From positions 124,001 to 188,000 of the forward strand of contig NZ_BQIP01000005.1 in NCBI RefSeq assembly GCF_021602585.1: 64,000 nt of DNA, read 5' to 3'. Source of the stretch: Pseudomonas faucium (lineage in GTDB: Bacteria > Pseudomonadota > Gammaproteobacteria > Pseudomonadales > Pseudomonadaceae). Shown here in pieces: positions 42,553 to 52,957 of the stretch; the stretch's first letter is position 1; every line of letters begins with the position of its first letter. The position numbers and the translations under genes were made by a program. The notes below the pieces were generated by a model that did not search any database, was not told the origin of the DNA, and saw nothing but the letters and a program-made list of their open reading frames with translations.

Positions 42553-44037
42553 TTACGCGCCCGACGCCACGGCCGAAGAGGCACAGGCCCCCGGCTCTGG
42601 CACCAGGCGAATTTCTACGCGACGATTGAGCGAGCGACCGTGCTCGGTGTCATTGCTGGCAACCGGTTGGCTGGCACCGAAGCCCTGGACGGCAAAGCAG
42701 CTGCCGGGGATATCGCCCATGCGCGACATCCATTGGTGCACCGCAGCAGCGCGTGCGGTGGACAAACGCAGGTTCTGTTCGTCATTGCCGGTGGCGTCGG
42801 TGTGCCCGGTTATGACAATCAGCCAGCCAGGCTGGGCCTTGATGCCGACCAGTGCCTTGACCAGCACGTGGGTCGACTCCAGCTTCAGTTGGGCGCTGCC
42901 ACTGCTGAACAGTGACAGGCTGTCTAACCGCACGACCTCGCGGGGATTGGTTGGGAGGGGCACTGTCGCCGGCCGGCGATGGCCGGAAATCGTGGCGTGC
43001 ACAGGCGCCCGCAGCCGCTCCCCCTGATACAAGCCCAAGCCAAGCGACCACGGCTCGCCCTGGCGGTAGTAGTCGTCCAGGCGCAGCGCATCCTGGCGAA
43101 GCGTTGCCAGTGCCTGCTCTTGATCCTGGCTCAGCGTCGCAGCCTGGTAACGGCGCAGGTCGTCAGTTACCTGGCGCACGAGCAATGTGTTCTGCCATGC
43201 CGAGCTCATCAGCGCGATGACACCTGCGCCGACCAGCAGCCACAGGCCCAGCAACTGCGCACGGTATCGCTGGTGACGCGGGGCGTTGATGGGCAACAGA
43301 TGAAGCAGAGGGTCCGGGAATGGCGACTGTTCTGCGGCCTTGGTGGCTGGCGCCTTGGGCGTGGCGCGCAATCGCGTGTGTTCATGCAGCCAACGTTGCC
43401 ACAGGTTGTTTTCCACCCAGTGCCCCGCCGCAGGCCCTGCCACGAAGGCAACTGCCACGGCAGGCCAAAACGCGTGACTGTGCCGCTTGCCCGCCCCACC
43501 AGACTTCATCAGTTCAGCAAGCCATTGGGTGGCGCTGTGCAACTGCACGCACGTCTCCAGGCGCGCCGCTGGGTTCGCGCTTTGCTGCCACTCGCTCACG
43601 TCGATGCAGTCACCCGCCTCCCGCACCACCAGGCCGGCTTTGCCCGCTTCCCAGCTGAACCAGCCCGCTGACAGGGTTTGCAGGTAGCAGGTCACCAGGA
43701 CAGGCAGGCCGACCCCACGCTTGCGCACCATGGCGACTTGATTGCCAAAGCGGCGTATCTGGCCAGTCAGTACCGGCGCGTCGCTATGGGCACAAGGATC
43801 GACAATCAACAACGCACTGAGCTGCCCTTTCCACGCCGGCCGTTTTGCCAGCACTTGCGCAGCCAGCCCTTGCAATTGGTCCACGCAAGGCACTCGTACA
43901 TAACAACCTAGATCGGTCACACGCAGTGCCAAGCGGTCATCGGGAATCGGGCCGAACAGGCCGACAAGCCCATCACCACACACCAGCAATACGGGGTGAG
44001 GGTATGAAGCGGGCGGGAAGGCGCAACCCTGCGCCAA
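42553..44037 (-). CDS. T6SS OmpA-family membrane protein
   Basis: 494 residues. The N-terminal 250 residues are cytoplasmic-like and open with HPVLLVCGDGLVGLFGPIPDD. A membrane segment lies near residue 265 (LLGLWLLVGAGVIALMSSA). The C-terminus is an OmpA domain (ITGHTDATGNDEQNLRLSTARAAAVHQWM, RSLNRRVEIRLVP). Such proteins in enteric-type T6SS loci anchor the TssLM complex to peptidoglycan, standing in for the OmpA domain that short TssL proteins lack. No ATG is available after the upstream in-frame stop; a TTG at 44037 with AGGGTGA upstream is the likely start. Confidence 0.85.
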   Translation of the reverse strand: MAQGCAFPPASYPHPVLLVCGDGLVGLFGPIPDDRLALRVTDLGCYVRVPCVDQLQGLAAQVLAKRPAWKGQLSALLIVDPCAHSDAPVLTGQIRRFGNQVAMVRKRGVGLPVLVTCYLQTLSAGWFSWEAGKAGLVVREAGDCIDVSEWQQSANPAARLETCVQLHSATQWLAELMKSGGAGKRHSHAFWPAVAVAFVAGPAAGHWVENNLWQRWLHEHTRLRATPKAPATKAAEQSPFPDPLLHLLPINAPRHQRYRAQLLGLWLLVGAGVIALMSSAWQNTLLVRQVTDDLRRYQAATLSQDQEQALATLRQDALRLDDYYRQGEPWSLGLGLYQGERLRAPVHATISGHRRPATVPLPTNPREVVRLDSLSLFSSGSAQLKLESTHVLVKALVGIKAQPGWLIVITGHTDATGNDEQNLRLSTARAAAVHQWMSRMGDIPGSCFAVQGFGASQPVASNDTEHGRSLNRRVEIRLVPEPGACASSAVASGA

Positions 44038-44044
44038 AAACAGG

Positions 44045-44218
44045 TCACCCTGGGTATTCCTCTGGTCTTGAGGCGCGCAGCCAAGTGAGGAGCGCAGCGC
44101 ACGCTATCGCCACCACGCAGAGCACCCGCCAGCCAGCGGCAAGAGGGACGATCGCCACGATCGCCAAGGCCAATGCCGCTGCCCATAAACTGAGGCCGCG
44201 AATCTGCTTGCGTGTCAT
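44045..44218 (-). CDS. Small T6SS-linked membrane protein (57 aa)
   Basis: 57 residues, mostly two hydrophobic stretches (LSLWAAALALAIVAIVPLAA and VLCVVAIACAALLTWL) with a short basic N-terminus and an acidic tail. It begins 7 bp after the tssL stop and ends 7 bp before the OmpA-protein start, so it is packed into the operon. No family was recognised. Coding is supported by position and membrane pattern, not by similarity. Confidence 0.55.
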   Translation of the reverse strand: MTRKQIRGLSLWAAALALAIVAIVPLAAGWRVLCVVAIACAALLTWLRASRPEEYPG

Positions 44219-44225
44219 AGGCGCC

Positions 44226-44903
44226 TCACACCAGGCCCGGCAGCAGCGAGGCAAGCGCCCCTGCCAGTACCCGGTCCAGCCCCCACCAGACACCGGCGAG
44301 AACCACACTCGCGGCGACAACGTGCAGCACAGGTGAATGCAGCCAGAACAACGCTTGCCGCGAAGGGGTTTTACCTGCCCGCACCACAAGGCCTTGCGTG
44401 AGGTCGAGCGGGGCAACTTGCGAGGTAAGAGCAGCCAGCAGTTGCTGGCGCTCCGGGTCATTGGCATCGCGATATCGCCCCAGGAAACCCAGCATCAATA
44501 CCCGTTGAAAAACGGTGAGCACAAGCGGGTTGGCCGAAGGCTCTCCCAGGACCGAGCGTATTTCCTGATAAACAAACTCACCCGCCTGATGGGTATTGAA
44601 GAACCTGGCCTGCAAAGACTCTCTGGCCCAGGCGGCATGAGCCTCGTCCACCACGCGCGCGAGCACGGTTTCGTCCAGCAAGGCGCATTGGGCGTGGCGG
44701 ATGAAATCGATGTTTCGCGCATCCAGCCCTGCCTCCACGAGTGCTTCTCGGACGCGTTCGACTTGCTCTACACAGCTGCTCCATAGCTCCGGCGAGCTGT
44801 GCACCTTGGCGCCCTGGCGCAACTCGATGACCAGCAGATAGGTGTCTTGCAGCAGCTCGTCGATGTTCAAGCGCGAGGCGAAGGGTTGCTCTACCCGCTT
44901 CAT
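44226..44903 (-). CDS. tssL: T6SS inner-membrane protein TssL (DotU)
   Basis: 225 residues of the short TssL type. The cytoplasmic hook domain has IDELLQDTYLLVIELRQGAKV and FIRHAQCALLDETVLA, and one C-terminal membrane segment (VLHVVAASVVLAGVWWGL) follows. It lacks an OmpA extension, which is supplied by a neighbouring gene. The ATG overlaps the tssK stop (ATGA). Confidence 0.93.
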   Translation of the reverse strand: MKRVEQPFASRLNIDELLQDTYLLVIELRQGAKVHSSPELWSSCVEQVERVREALVEAGLDARNIDFIRHAQCALLDETVLARVVDEAHAAWARESLQARFFNTHQAGEFVYQEIRSVLGEPSANPLVLTVFQRVLMLGFLGRYRDANDPERQQLLAALTSQVAPLDLTQGLVVRAGKTPSRQALFWLHSPVLHVVAASVVLAGVWWGLDRVLAGALASLLPGLV

Positions 44904-46252
44904 GCGCGCAGTACCGCAAAGAGTTCAAGCTTGAGGTCCGCGAACGTGCTCGGCACGTACAGCGCACAAACGCCTTCGGCCAACATGGCCTGGCCCTTGG
45001 CATGGGCGAGATCGAGGGCGAAGTACTGATTCTCCAGCCGCAACGGAATTGCCGCCGGCACATGGCTGAGCGGCTGCAGGGGTACCCCCTCCAGCGCAGC
45101 GTTCACCAGGTGATCCACGTCCTGTGGCGCACCTACCTTGCACAGCCTGGGAAACTGGCTCTGCACCTGGGCAACGGGCAGCCGGCAACGAACCGACAGG
45201 TAGAAATCAGCGCCGTTGGGTTCGAGCAGGCGGGGGTCGTTCAAGCTGACCTGCCAACGGTTGGCACTGGGCTGCTCCAGCACCAGCGCCACGACCCGCG
45301 ACGGCAGGCTCGCTTCCAGCAAGCTGGAAATGGTCCGCATCAAGGGCGGCAACACGGCTTCCAGGTTGCCGTGCTGGTACGGCGCAATGCTGCCAACATC
45401 CTGATCGAGCGAGAACGTCAGCAAACTCCCCGCCAACTGGATAAGGCATTGATACACCTGCTCGGGGTGCCGAGCGGGCTGGGCCTTGAGGTCTGCCAGC
45501 ACTGGCTGGAAGGTGTTCAAGGCATTGAGTAGCCAGAACAAGGTGACATCCGCCACGGCAAAATCGGCCATGCGCTGGTTGCTTTCACGCCGCATGCCCA
45601 TCAGCCGCTCTCGCTTGGCTGAAAGCTGCGTCAGCAGGTTGTCCAACTGCGAAAGCAAACCTGGATGAGCATCGATACTCAGCAGCGGCGCAATGAACGC
45701 GCCATCCACCTCCCAACCACCCTGGGCGCCACGCACCAGGCGAGCCAGGGGGCATGTCAGGTAGTCGGCATTGTCATCATCAGCAAAACGCAGGCTCAAG
45801 GTGTGCTCAAGCACACCGATCGACTGCACTTCGTCACCGAACTGGTCCTGCACCTCGCGCCACACCTGGCGATAGCGCCTCGGACGATCCGCCGTACTGC
45901 CTTCGAACAGGCAGTTGTTGCCGTTGGCCTGCTCCAACGGCAAGGCCAGCAGCACCGTTGCGCTTTGCGCATCCTCCGGCCGATGCGCAAGTTCGATCGC
46001 CGCGGGTAACGGGTCGATACGATCAGTGTCGATCAACGTGCCATCCGGCATGCAGAGGCGAATGCAAGCTGCCTTGAGTTTGCCGAGAAGTAGCGCGTCC
46101 TTATCGAACGCCACTGCCTGTATGCCCCAAGGATGAACAAGGCCCAGTTGCATACAGAAACGGTTGGCCCACGATTCGAGGCGAGCTTGCTGTTGGAATT
46201 GTTGCGGTGACAACAGCATTCCCGAAGCCCATAACGGACGCGCAATATTCAA
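44900..46252 (-). CDS. tssK: T6SS baseplate protein TssK
   Basis: 450 residues of the TssK/VasE family: PLWASGMLLSPQQFQQQARLESWANRFC near the N-terminus, LFWLLNALNTFQPVLADL in the middle and the AIPLRLENQYFALDLAHAKGQAM block near the C-terminus. TssK connects the baseplate wedge to TssLM. It lies 23 bp after tssC. Confidence 0.92.
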   Translation of the reverse strand: MNIARPLWASGMLLSPQQFQQQARLESWANRFCMQLGLVHPWGIQAVAFDKDALLLGKLKAACIRLCMPDGTLIDTDRIDPLPAAIELAHRPEDAQSATVLLALPLEQANGNNCLFEGSTADRPRRYRQVWREVQDQFGDEVQSIGVLEHTLSLRFADDDNADYLTCPLARLVRGAQGGWEVDGAFIAPLLSIDAHPGLLSQLDNLLTQLSAKRERLMGMRRESNQRMADFAVADVTLFWLLNALNTFQPVLADLKAQPARHPEQVYQCLIQLAGSLLTFSLDQDVGSIAPYQHGNLEAVLPPLMRTISSLLEASLPSRVVALVLEQPSANRWQVSLNDPRLLEPNGADFYLSVRCRLPVAQVQSQFPRLCKVGAPQDVDHLVNAALEGVPLQPLSHVPAAIPLRLENQYFALDLAHAKGQAMLAEGVCALYVPSTFADLKLELFAVLRA

Positions 46253-46275
46253 GGCATAGACTCCTGCAGCCGTGG

Positions 46276-47811
46276 TTACGATTTCGTCTTGGGCATTTGC
46301 GATACCAATGACAAGTTGATATCCATACCTTCCACTTGAAAGTGCGGCACGGCGAACAACTTGACCCGGAAGAAGCCAGGGTTGTCGTCAATGTCTTCGA
46401 CGATCACCTTTGCCTCGCGTAAAGGATGTGAAGCTTGCAAGTCATCGCTCGGGTCGGTCATTTCAGTCACCAATCCGCCGACCCACTTGTTCAACTCCAT
46501 TTCGAGCAAACGACGGTCTTTGGTCGTGCCAATGTTTTCTCGCTGGATCAGCTTCAAGTAATGGGCAATTCGCGACAGCAGGAAAACATAGGGCAAACGG
46601 GCGTTGATACGGCTATTGGCCGTCGCTTCGGCGGTATCGTAAATCGCGGGCTTATGCGCAGAGTTCGCCGAAAAGAAACACGCATAATCGCGATTCTTGT
46701 AATACGACAGCGGGATGAGGCCCAGGTTGGAGAATTCAAACTCACGGGTTTCTGGGATCATCACCTCGGAGGGGATTTTTACCTGGTTTCCCGTGCCCAG
46801 GTCATAAAGATGAATCGGCAGGTCGCTGACCGCACCGCCCGATTGCGGCCCACGAATTTGCACGCACCATCCGTTGGCGATAAAGCTCTTGACCATATTG
46901 GCGGCGAAGGCAAACGTGGCGTTTACCCAGAGGTACTTGCCATGGTCGGGGCCTTTGACCTTTTCCACGTAATTGAAAGCCCGCACCGGGCGCGTATCCG
47001 GGCCGTAAGGCAAGCGGCCCAATACCCGTGGCATCAACAGCCCCACGTAGCGCGCATCGTCGCTGGCGGCAAAACTCTGCCACTTGATGTACTCGGCGCG
47101 GTCCATGTAGTTGCCGATGTCCTTGATGGCAGCAACCTCCTCCATGCTTTCCTTGCCAAAGAAAGCTGGCCCCACCGCTCCCAGGAAGGGCATATGCGCA
47201 GCCGCCGCCACTTTCGAGATGCTGCGCAGCAGCGCGATGTCTTGCGGGCTGCGGTCGAACTCATAGTTGGACACTGCGGCGGCGATGGGCTCGCCTCCGG
47301 GCGTGTCGTACTCCTGCGTGTAGGTATGCAGGTACAAACCGCTCTGGGCGATTTCGGGTGCGTCGTCGAAATCCTGGACCAGGTGGGCTTTGCTGATATC
47401 CAGCAGTTCAATGCGCACGTTCTGGCGGAAGTCTGTCTGATCGACCAGTGACTTCGCGCCGCGCCAGGTTGATTCGACTCGCTGGAAGTCAGGGTGGTGC
47501 ATTACCGCATCGAGCTGACGGCTGATTTGTGTATCCAGCGCTGCGATGTGCCTGTCGAGCAATGCCCTGTCGAGGCGCTCGACTTTCGACGACGCACCTT
47601 TGAGTAAATCGAGAAAGACACTGATGGATGCCGTCACGCGCGCGTCGGCACTCGCCTCCGAGAGCACCTCTACACTTTGAAACGCTTCAATCCCACCCAT
47701 TTCGGCAAGCGGTTTGAGATTGATTCTTTCGAAAAGCGCGTGGTACACACCCTGACCTTCAGCCAATACCGTGCCGCTGCGCGTTTGCGCAGAAGTTTGT
47801 TTTTCGGACAT
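46276..47811 (-). CDS. tssC: T6SS sheath large subunit TssC
   Basis: 511 residues of the TssC/VipB family. Typical blocks include VMHHPDFQRVESTWRGAKSLVDQTDF, QEYDTPGGEPIAAAVSNYEFDRSPQDIALLRSISKVAAAAHMPFL, YVGLLMPRVLGRLPYG and the C-terminal VRLFAVPHFQVEGMDINLSLVSQMPK. It forms the contractile sheath with TssB. The start at 47811 has AGGAAG upstream. Confidence 0.95.
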   Translation of the reverse strand: MSEKQTSAQTRSGTVLAEGQGVYHALFERINLKPLAEMGGIEAFQSVEVLSEASADARVTASISVFLDLLKGASSKVERLDRALLDRHIAALDTQISRQLDAVMHHPDFQRVESTWRGAKSLVDQTDFRQNVRIELLDISKAHLVQDFDDAPEIAQSGLYLHTYTQEYDTPGGEPIAAAVSNYEFDRSPQDIALLRSISKVAAAAHMPFLGAVGPAFFGKESMEEVAAIKDIGNYMDRAEYIKWQSFAASDDARYVGLLMPRVLGRLPYGPDTRPVRAFNYVEKVKGPDHGKYLWVNATFAFAANMVKSFIANGWCVQIRGPQSGGAVSDLPIHLYDLGTGNQVKIPSEVMIPETREFEFSNLGLIPLSYYKNRDYACFFSANSAHKPAIYDTAEATANSRINARLPYVFLLSRIAHYLKLIQRENIGTTKDRRLLEMELNKWVGGLVTEMTDPSDDLQASHPLREAKVIVEDIDDNPGFFRVKLFAVPHFQVEGMDINLSLVSQMPKTKS

Positions 47812-47843
47812 TTCTAACTTCCTGTGATGGGGTCGAAGCGCGA

Positions 47844-48347
47844 TCAATGCTCAGTGGGCGGGGCCAATGCCGTCAGTTCGTTGCGCAGGGCTTCGCTCAA
47901 TGTTTCATCCCTGAGGATGCGCTCCAGCTCGGTGCGAAACGTGGCGTTGTCCAGCACATTGGCTTTCAATTCACGCAACAGATTGCGCATCGCCAGAAGC
48001 GCACGCAGCTGAGGAATTTGCCGCGCCACGTGTTCGGGTTCAAAATCCTTGATGCTTTGGAATTGCAACGCGACCGAGGTATCGGAGCCGTCGTCGAGCA
48101 ACGTGTTTTCCACCACCATTTGCAACGTGGGCGAAAAGTCCGCCAGGACGTGATCGAAGTTATTCTTGTCGATATTGATTTTTGTTCTTTCTGAAAGGGG
48201 GCGCTGCTCCGCGCCGTTGCTGTAATCCCCCATCAACATGAGTTTCAGCGGTAGCTCAACCTTGCGTTGCGCACCGCCCGTATGCAGATCCAGCTTGATA
48301 TTGACGCGTGCCTTTGGCACTTCGCCTTGAAAACTCTTCGAAGCCAT
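47844..48347 (-). CDS. tssB: T6SS sheath small subunit TssB
   Basis: 167 residues of the TssB/VipA family. It has RVNIKLDLHTGGAQRKVELPLKLMLMGDYS, RTKINIDKNNFDHVLADFSPTL and SIKDFEPEHVARQIPQLRALLAMRNLL. It is the first gene of the T6SS cluster, preceded by GGGAGGGG and a non-coding region of over 400 bp that should hold the operon promoter. Confidence 0.95.
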   Translation of the reverse strand: MASKSFQGEVPKARVNIKLDLHTGGAQRKVELPLKLMLMGDYSNGAEQRPLSERTKINIDKNNFDHVLADFSPTLQMVVENTLLDDGSDTSVALQFQSIKDFEPEHVARQIPQLRALLAMRNLLRELKANVLDNATFRTELERILRDETLSEALRNELTALAPPTEH

Positions 48348-48707
48348 AACCCCTCCCGAAATTTGGCGGGCCTGATGATGTCATTAGTTGAATATCGCTT
48401 CTTTCTAACGACAAGCGCCGCACCACCGGGTGACACCTTGGATGAAGTTTTCAAATCAATCTATAGTTGGGCCAAAAGATAGACCGGGCCTACATTTAAT
48501 GGAAATTATTCCTACAGAAAACCTGTAGCAGGCAGTTATCGCGGAAACTTTCAATTGATTCACATCAATAAAAAGCGTCTGGAAGAAATTCGATAAAACC
48601 AGCGTCACTGAAACGTGAGGACGGTCAAGGACAAAGAGAGGGCGTCATGTGAAGTGCTGGCGGCTGCCACGTTCGGCTTTGGCCCTGGCAGGCCAAATTC
48701 CAGGCAC
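48348..48707. other. AT-rich non-coding region upstream of tssB
   Basis: No gene was recognised in this stretch. It contains a 6-bp inverted repeat CTACAG-N5-CTGTAG at 48512-48528. On the strand reading toward tssB there is no convincing sigma-54 or sigma-70 promoter by eye, though it must contain the T6SS promoter or leader. It is distinctly AT-richer than the flanks. Confidence 0.5.
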
Positions 48708-48733
48708 AAAAAAAAGAGGCCCTTAGGCCTCTT
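48708..48733 (-). terminator. Rho-independent terminator after tRNA-Gly
   Basis: On the minus strand AGAGGCC-TAAG-GGCCTCT is followed by a run of eight T. It ends the pgsA-side transcript containing the tRNA, 36 bp past its 3' end, and insulates the T6SS region. Confidence 0.85.
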
Positions 48734-48768
48734 CTTTGTGATCCCAGCGACGCACTGAAGATCGAATT

Positions 48769-48844
<76 letters not shown>

Positions 48845-48907
48845 GTCGTGATGGGCGCCATTCTACCGATATCTAAAATGGCGTCAACCCCTTGATTCAA
48901 AAAAGTT

Positions 48908-49468
48908 TTATTTCTGCTCCGAACCTTCGCGCAGGTGCGGCCAGGCGGCCAGCAGGTAGTGCACCATCGACCACAGGGTCAGCGCCGCCGCCACCAGCAG
49001 CAAGCCGTAGCCCAGCACCACCCAGAAGCTCACGATCGGCGGGTTGGCCAGCAGGATCACCAGCGCCAGCATCTGCGCCGCGGTCTTCCACTTGCCCAGG
49101 TTGGACACGGCCACATGCGCCCTCGCCCCCAGCTCGGCCATCCACTCGCGCAGGGCCGACACCACGATTTCGCGGCCGATGATTACGGCCGCCGGCAGGG
49201 TCAGCCAGAAGTTGGCGTGTACCTGCACCAGCAGCACAAGGGCCACGGCCACCATCAGCTTGTCGGCCACCGGGTCGAGGAAGGCGCCGAACGGCGTGCT
49301 CTGCTGCAGGCGGCGCGCCAGGTAGCCGTCCAGCCAGTCGGTGGCGGCGGCGATGGCGAACACCGTGCTGGCGGCCATGTAGCTCCAGTGATAGGGCACA
49401 TAGAACAGCAGGATGAAGATCGGGATGAGCAGGACGCGTAGAACGGTGAGCAGGTTTGGAATATTCAT
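48908..49468 (-). CDS. pgsA: CDP-diacylglycerol--glycerol-3-phosphate 3-phosphatidyltransferase
   Basis: 186 residues, the usual PgsA length, with several membrane segments. The CDP-alcohol phosphotransferase motif D-G-x2-A-R-x8-G-x3-D-x3-D is visible as [24 protein letters not shown] (residues 47-70). It makes phosphatidylglycerophosphate, the precursor of phosphatidylglycerol and cardiolipin. It follows uvrC by 33 bp, in the order conserved across Pseudomonas. Confidence 0.97.
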   Translation of the reverse strand: MNIPNLLTVLRVLLIPIFILLFYVPYHWSYMAASTVFAIAAATDWLDGYLARRLQQSTPFGAFLDPVADKLMVAVALVLLVQVHANFWLTLPAAVIIGREIVVSALREWMAELGARAHVAVSNLGKWKTAAQMLALVILLANPPIVSFWVVLGYGLLLVAAALTLWSMVHYLLAAWPHLREGSEQK

Positions 49469-49501
49469 CGGTACGACTGGCTGCGGGTTGAGCCCGGCAT
49501 T

Positions 49502-51325
<1,824 letters not shown>

Positions 51326-51331
51326 GAGGGT

Positions 51332-51970
51332 TTACAGGCTTGCGTCGACCATACCGTGGCGAACGGCCAGCAAGGTCAGTTCGACGTCGCTGGTGACCGA
51401 GAGTTTTTCAAAGATCCGATAACGGTAAGTATTGACGGTCTTGGGCGACAGGCACAACTTGTCGGAGATGATCTGCACCTTCTGGCAGCCAACGATCATC
51501 AGGGCAATCTGGATTTCCCGCTCCGACAACGCATCGAACGGCGAGCCTTGCGGCTGGAACGACTTGAGCGCCATCTGCTGGGCGATCTGCGGGCTGATGT
51601 AGCGCTGGCCGGCAAACGCCAGGCGGATGGCCTGGACCATTTCGTCGAGCCCCGCGCCCTTGGTCAGGTAGCCGGCGGCGCCAGCCTGCATCAGCCGCGT
51701 GGGGAACGGGTCTTCTTCGCACACGGTGACGGCCACCACCTTAATGTCGGGGTGGCTGCGCAGCATCTTGCGGGTGGCTTCCAGGCCGCCGATCCCAGGC
51801 ATCTTCACGTCCATCAGCACGACGTCCGGCTTGAGCTCTCGGGCCAGCTTCAGCGCCGACTCCCCCGAATCCGCCTCGCCCACCACCTGCAGGCCGTCGA
51901 TGTCGGCGAGCATGCGTGTAATACCGGTTCGTACCAGATCGTGGTCATCGACCACTAGGACCCTTATCAA
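51332..51970 (-). CDS. gacA: Response regulator GacA
   Basis: 212 residues, almost identical to Pseudomonas GacA. The receiver domain has the phospho-acceptor Asp54 (LMDVKMPG) and Lys104 region (GYLTKGA). The C-terminal LuxR-type HTH reads LSEREIQIALMIVGCQKVQIISDKLCLSPKTVNTYRYRI. The start is TTG at 51968-51970, which is normal for this gene. GacA activates the small RNAs that titrate RsmA and so governs secondary metabolism, biofilm polymers and often T6SS. It flanks both the T6SS and the alginate-type locus here. Confidence 0.98.
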   Translation of the reverse strand: MIRVLVVDDHDLVRTGITRMLADIDGLQVVGEADSGESALKLARELKPDVVLMDVKMPGIGGLEATRKMLRSHPDIKVVAVTVCEEDPFPTRLMQAGAAGYLTKGAGLDEMVQAIRLAFAGQRYISPQIAQQMALKSFQPQGSPFDALSEREIQIALMIVGCQKVQIISDKLCLSPKTVNTYRYRIFEKLSVTSDVELTLLAVRHGMVDASL

Positions 51971-52033
51971 GCAGACACCTCGTCAACAGGGCGATTGGAT
52001 CCCGCCACCTTAACAAAATTTTTCAAGACGAAC

Positions 52034-52423
52034 CTAGCGTAAAACTTCTGTCACACCTGACTGGCGCTCATGATGCCGGGGCCACGCCCCCTGGCCGTTC
52101 CTGCCCTCGCCCGCCAGGCGCTCGAGCAGATGCCCCAATGCCGCCTGGTCGGCGGCCGACAAGCGTCGAAACGCCCCCAGCAAACCGCTTTCTTGCGTGC
52201 TCAGGCTCTCCAGCGGCGCAGGCGTGCGCACACCGCTCAATACATAAAGTGCATCAACCCCCTTGGCCGCCAGCGACGCCAGGTAATCGAGCCGTGGCGT
52301 GCGCTCACCGCTTTCGTACTTGCCCTGGGCATTGGGCTCGACGCCGCCGATATCGCCAAACACCCGCTGGGTCATGCCCAGCCGCTCGCGCTCTTCCCTT
52401 AGCCGTGGACCGAGTCCGTTCAT
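52034..52423 (-). CDS. XRE-family helix-turn-helix regulator
   Basis: 129 residues. The N-terminal HTH (RLREERERLGMTQRVFGDIGGVEPNAQGKYESGERTPRLDYLASLAAKGVDALYVLSG) is a Cro/CI-type DNA-binding domain of the kind common in Pseudomonas. The C-terminal part has no recognised domain. The start at 52423 follows AAAGGAGAAG; a further in-frame ATG at 52453 is less likely. Targets are unknown. The inverted repeat 150 bp upstream could be autoregulatory. Confidence 0.85.
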   Translation of the reverse strand: MNGLGPRLREERERLGMTQRVFGDIGGVEPNAQGKYESGERTPRLDYLASLAAKGVDALYVLSGVRTPAPLESLSTQESGLLGAFRRLSAADQAALGHLLERLAGEGRNGQGAWPRHHERQSGVTEVLR

Positions 52424-52957
52424 ATGACGCTTCTCCTTTCCTTTAATCGTCATTGGGGCCTGCTCACCATCCTGTGCGCAGTTGCAGACTGCGTGGTCAC
52501 TATGCCCCTGGTCAGCATCCGTCGCAAGCCAGTATTAGGCCATCAGGCATATCGCAGCAGCGGGCGCGAACCTGTTGTTAATCATGGGAAATAACAACTT
52601 GGGCCGCTGACAACAAACACCCACGGGGCGGAAAAACAGGGGGAACGCCATCGATCTGGCGCCATTAAGCCGGCATCAAGGAGGAAGAAGCTTTTTTGAC
52701 GCCCAACTAACAGCAACTTTAACTCATTGATTTGTTTAGGTTTTTTAACTTTCACAGAGATAAATAAGGCGATTTGCAAATAAGCCAAGAGCAACGCTTG
52801 CAATAAAAATAAGAACGCATTTAGTCTGTAAATAGACCACTAAGAAACAGCCTGTAACGCCACTTCTGAGCGCGGCTTAATTCTGCGCGTCTGCCATTCG
52901 ACAACTACTTGAACTGTGTATCTCGGCCGGCTTCGCCGCGCCTGGGGAGAGGGATCT
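52424..52957. promoter_or_regulatory. Long intergenic regulatory region before algD
   Basis: 534 bp without a convincing gene between the divergent XRE regulator and algD, with an AT-rich centre at about 52630-52860. It contains the perfect inverted repeat GTTGTTA-N11-TAACAAC (52574-52598) and GTCT-N6-AGAC (52824-52837). Long upstream regions with distant regulator sites are typical of algD promoters. A GAACT at 52911 resembles part of an AlgU -35 box, but no matching -10 was clear. Confidence 0.5.
52574..52598. repeat. Inverted repeat GTTGTTA-N11-TAACAAC
   Basis: Two perfect 7-bp arms separated by 11 bp in the XRE-algD intergenic region. It could be a regulator operator. Confidence 0.5.

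Noticed and set aside
48348-48500. Sigma-54 promoter before tssB
   Set aside because: No TGGCAC-N5-TTGC-type match was found on the relevant strand.
52582-52803. A 73-residue frame in the region before algD
   Set aside because: It has no good ribosome binding site and no similarity recognised, and its AT-rich content matches regulatory DNA.
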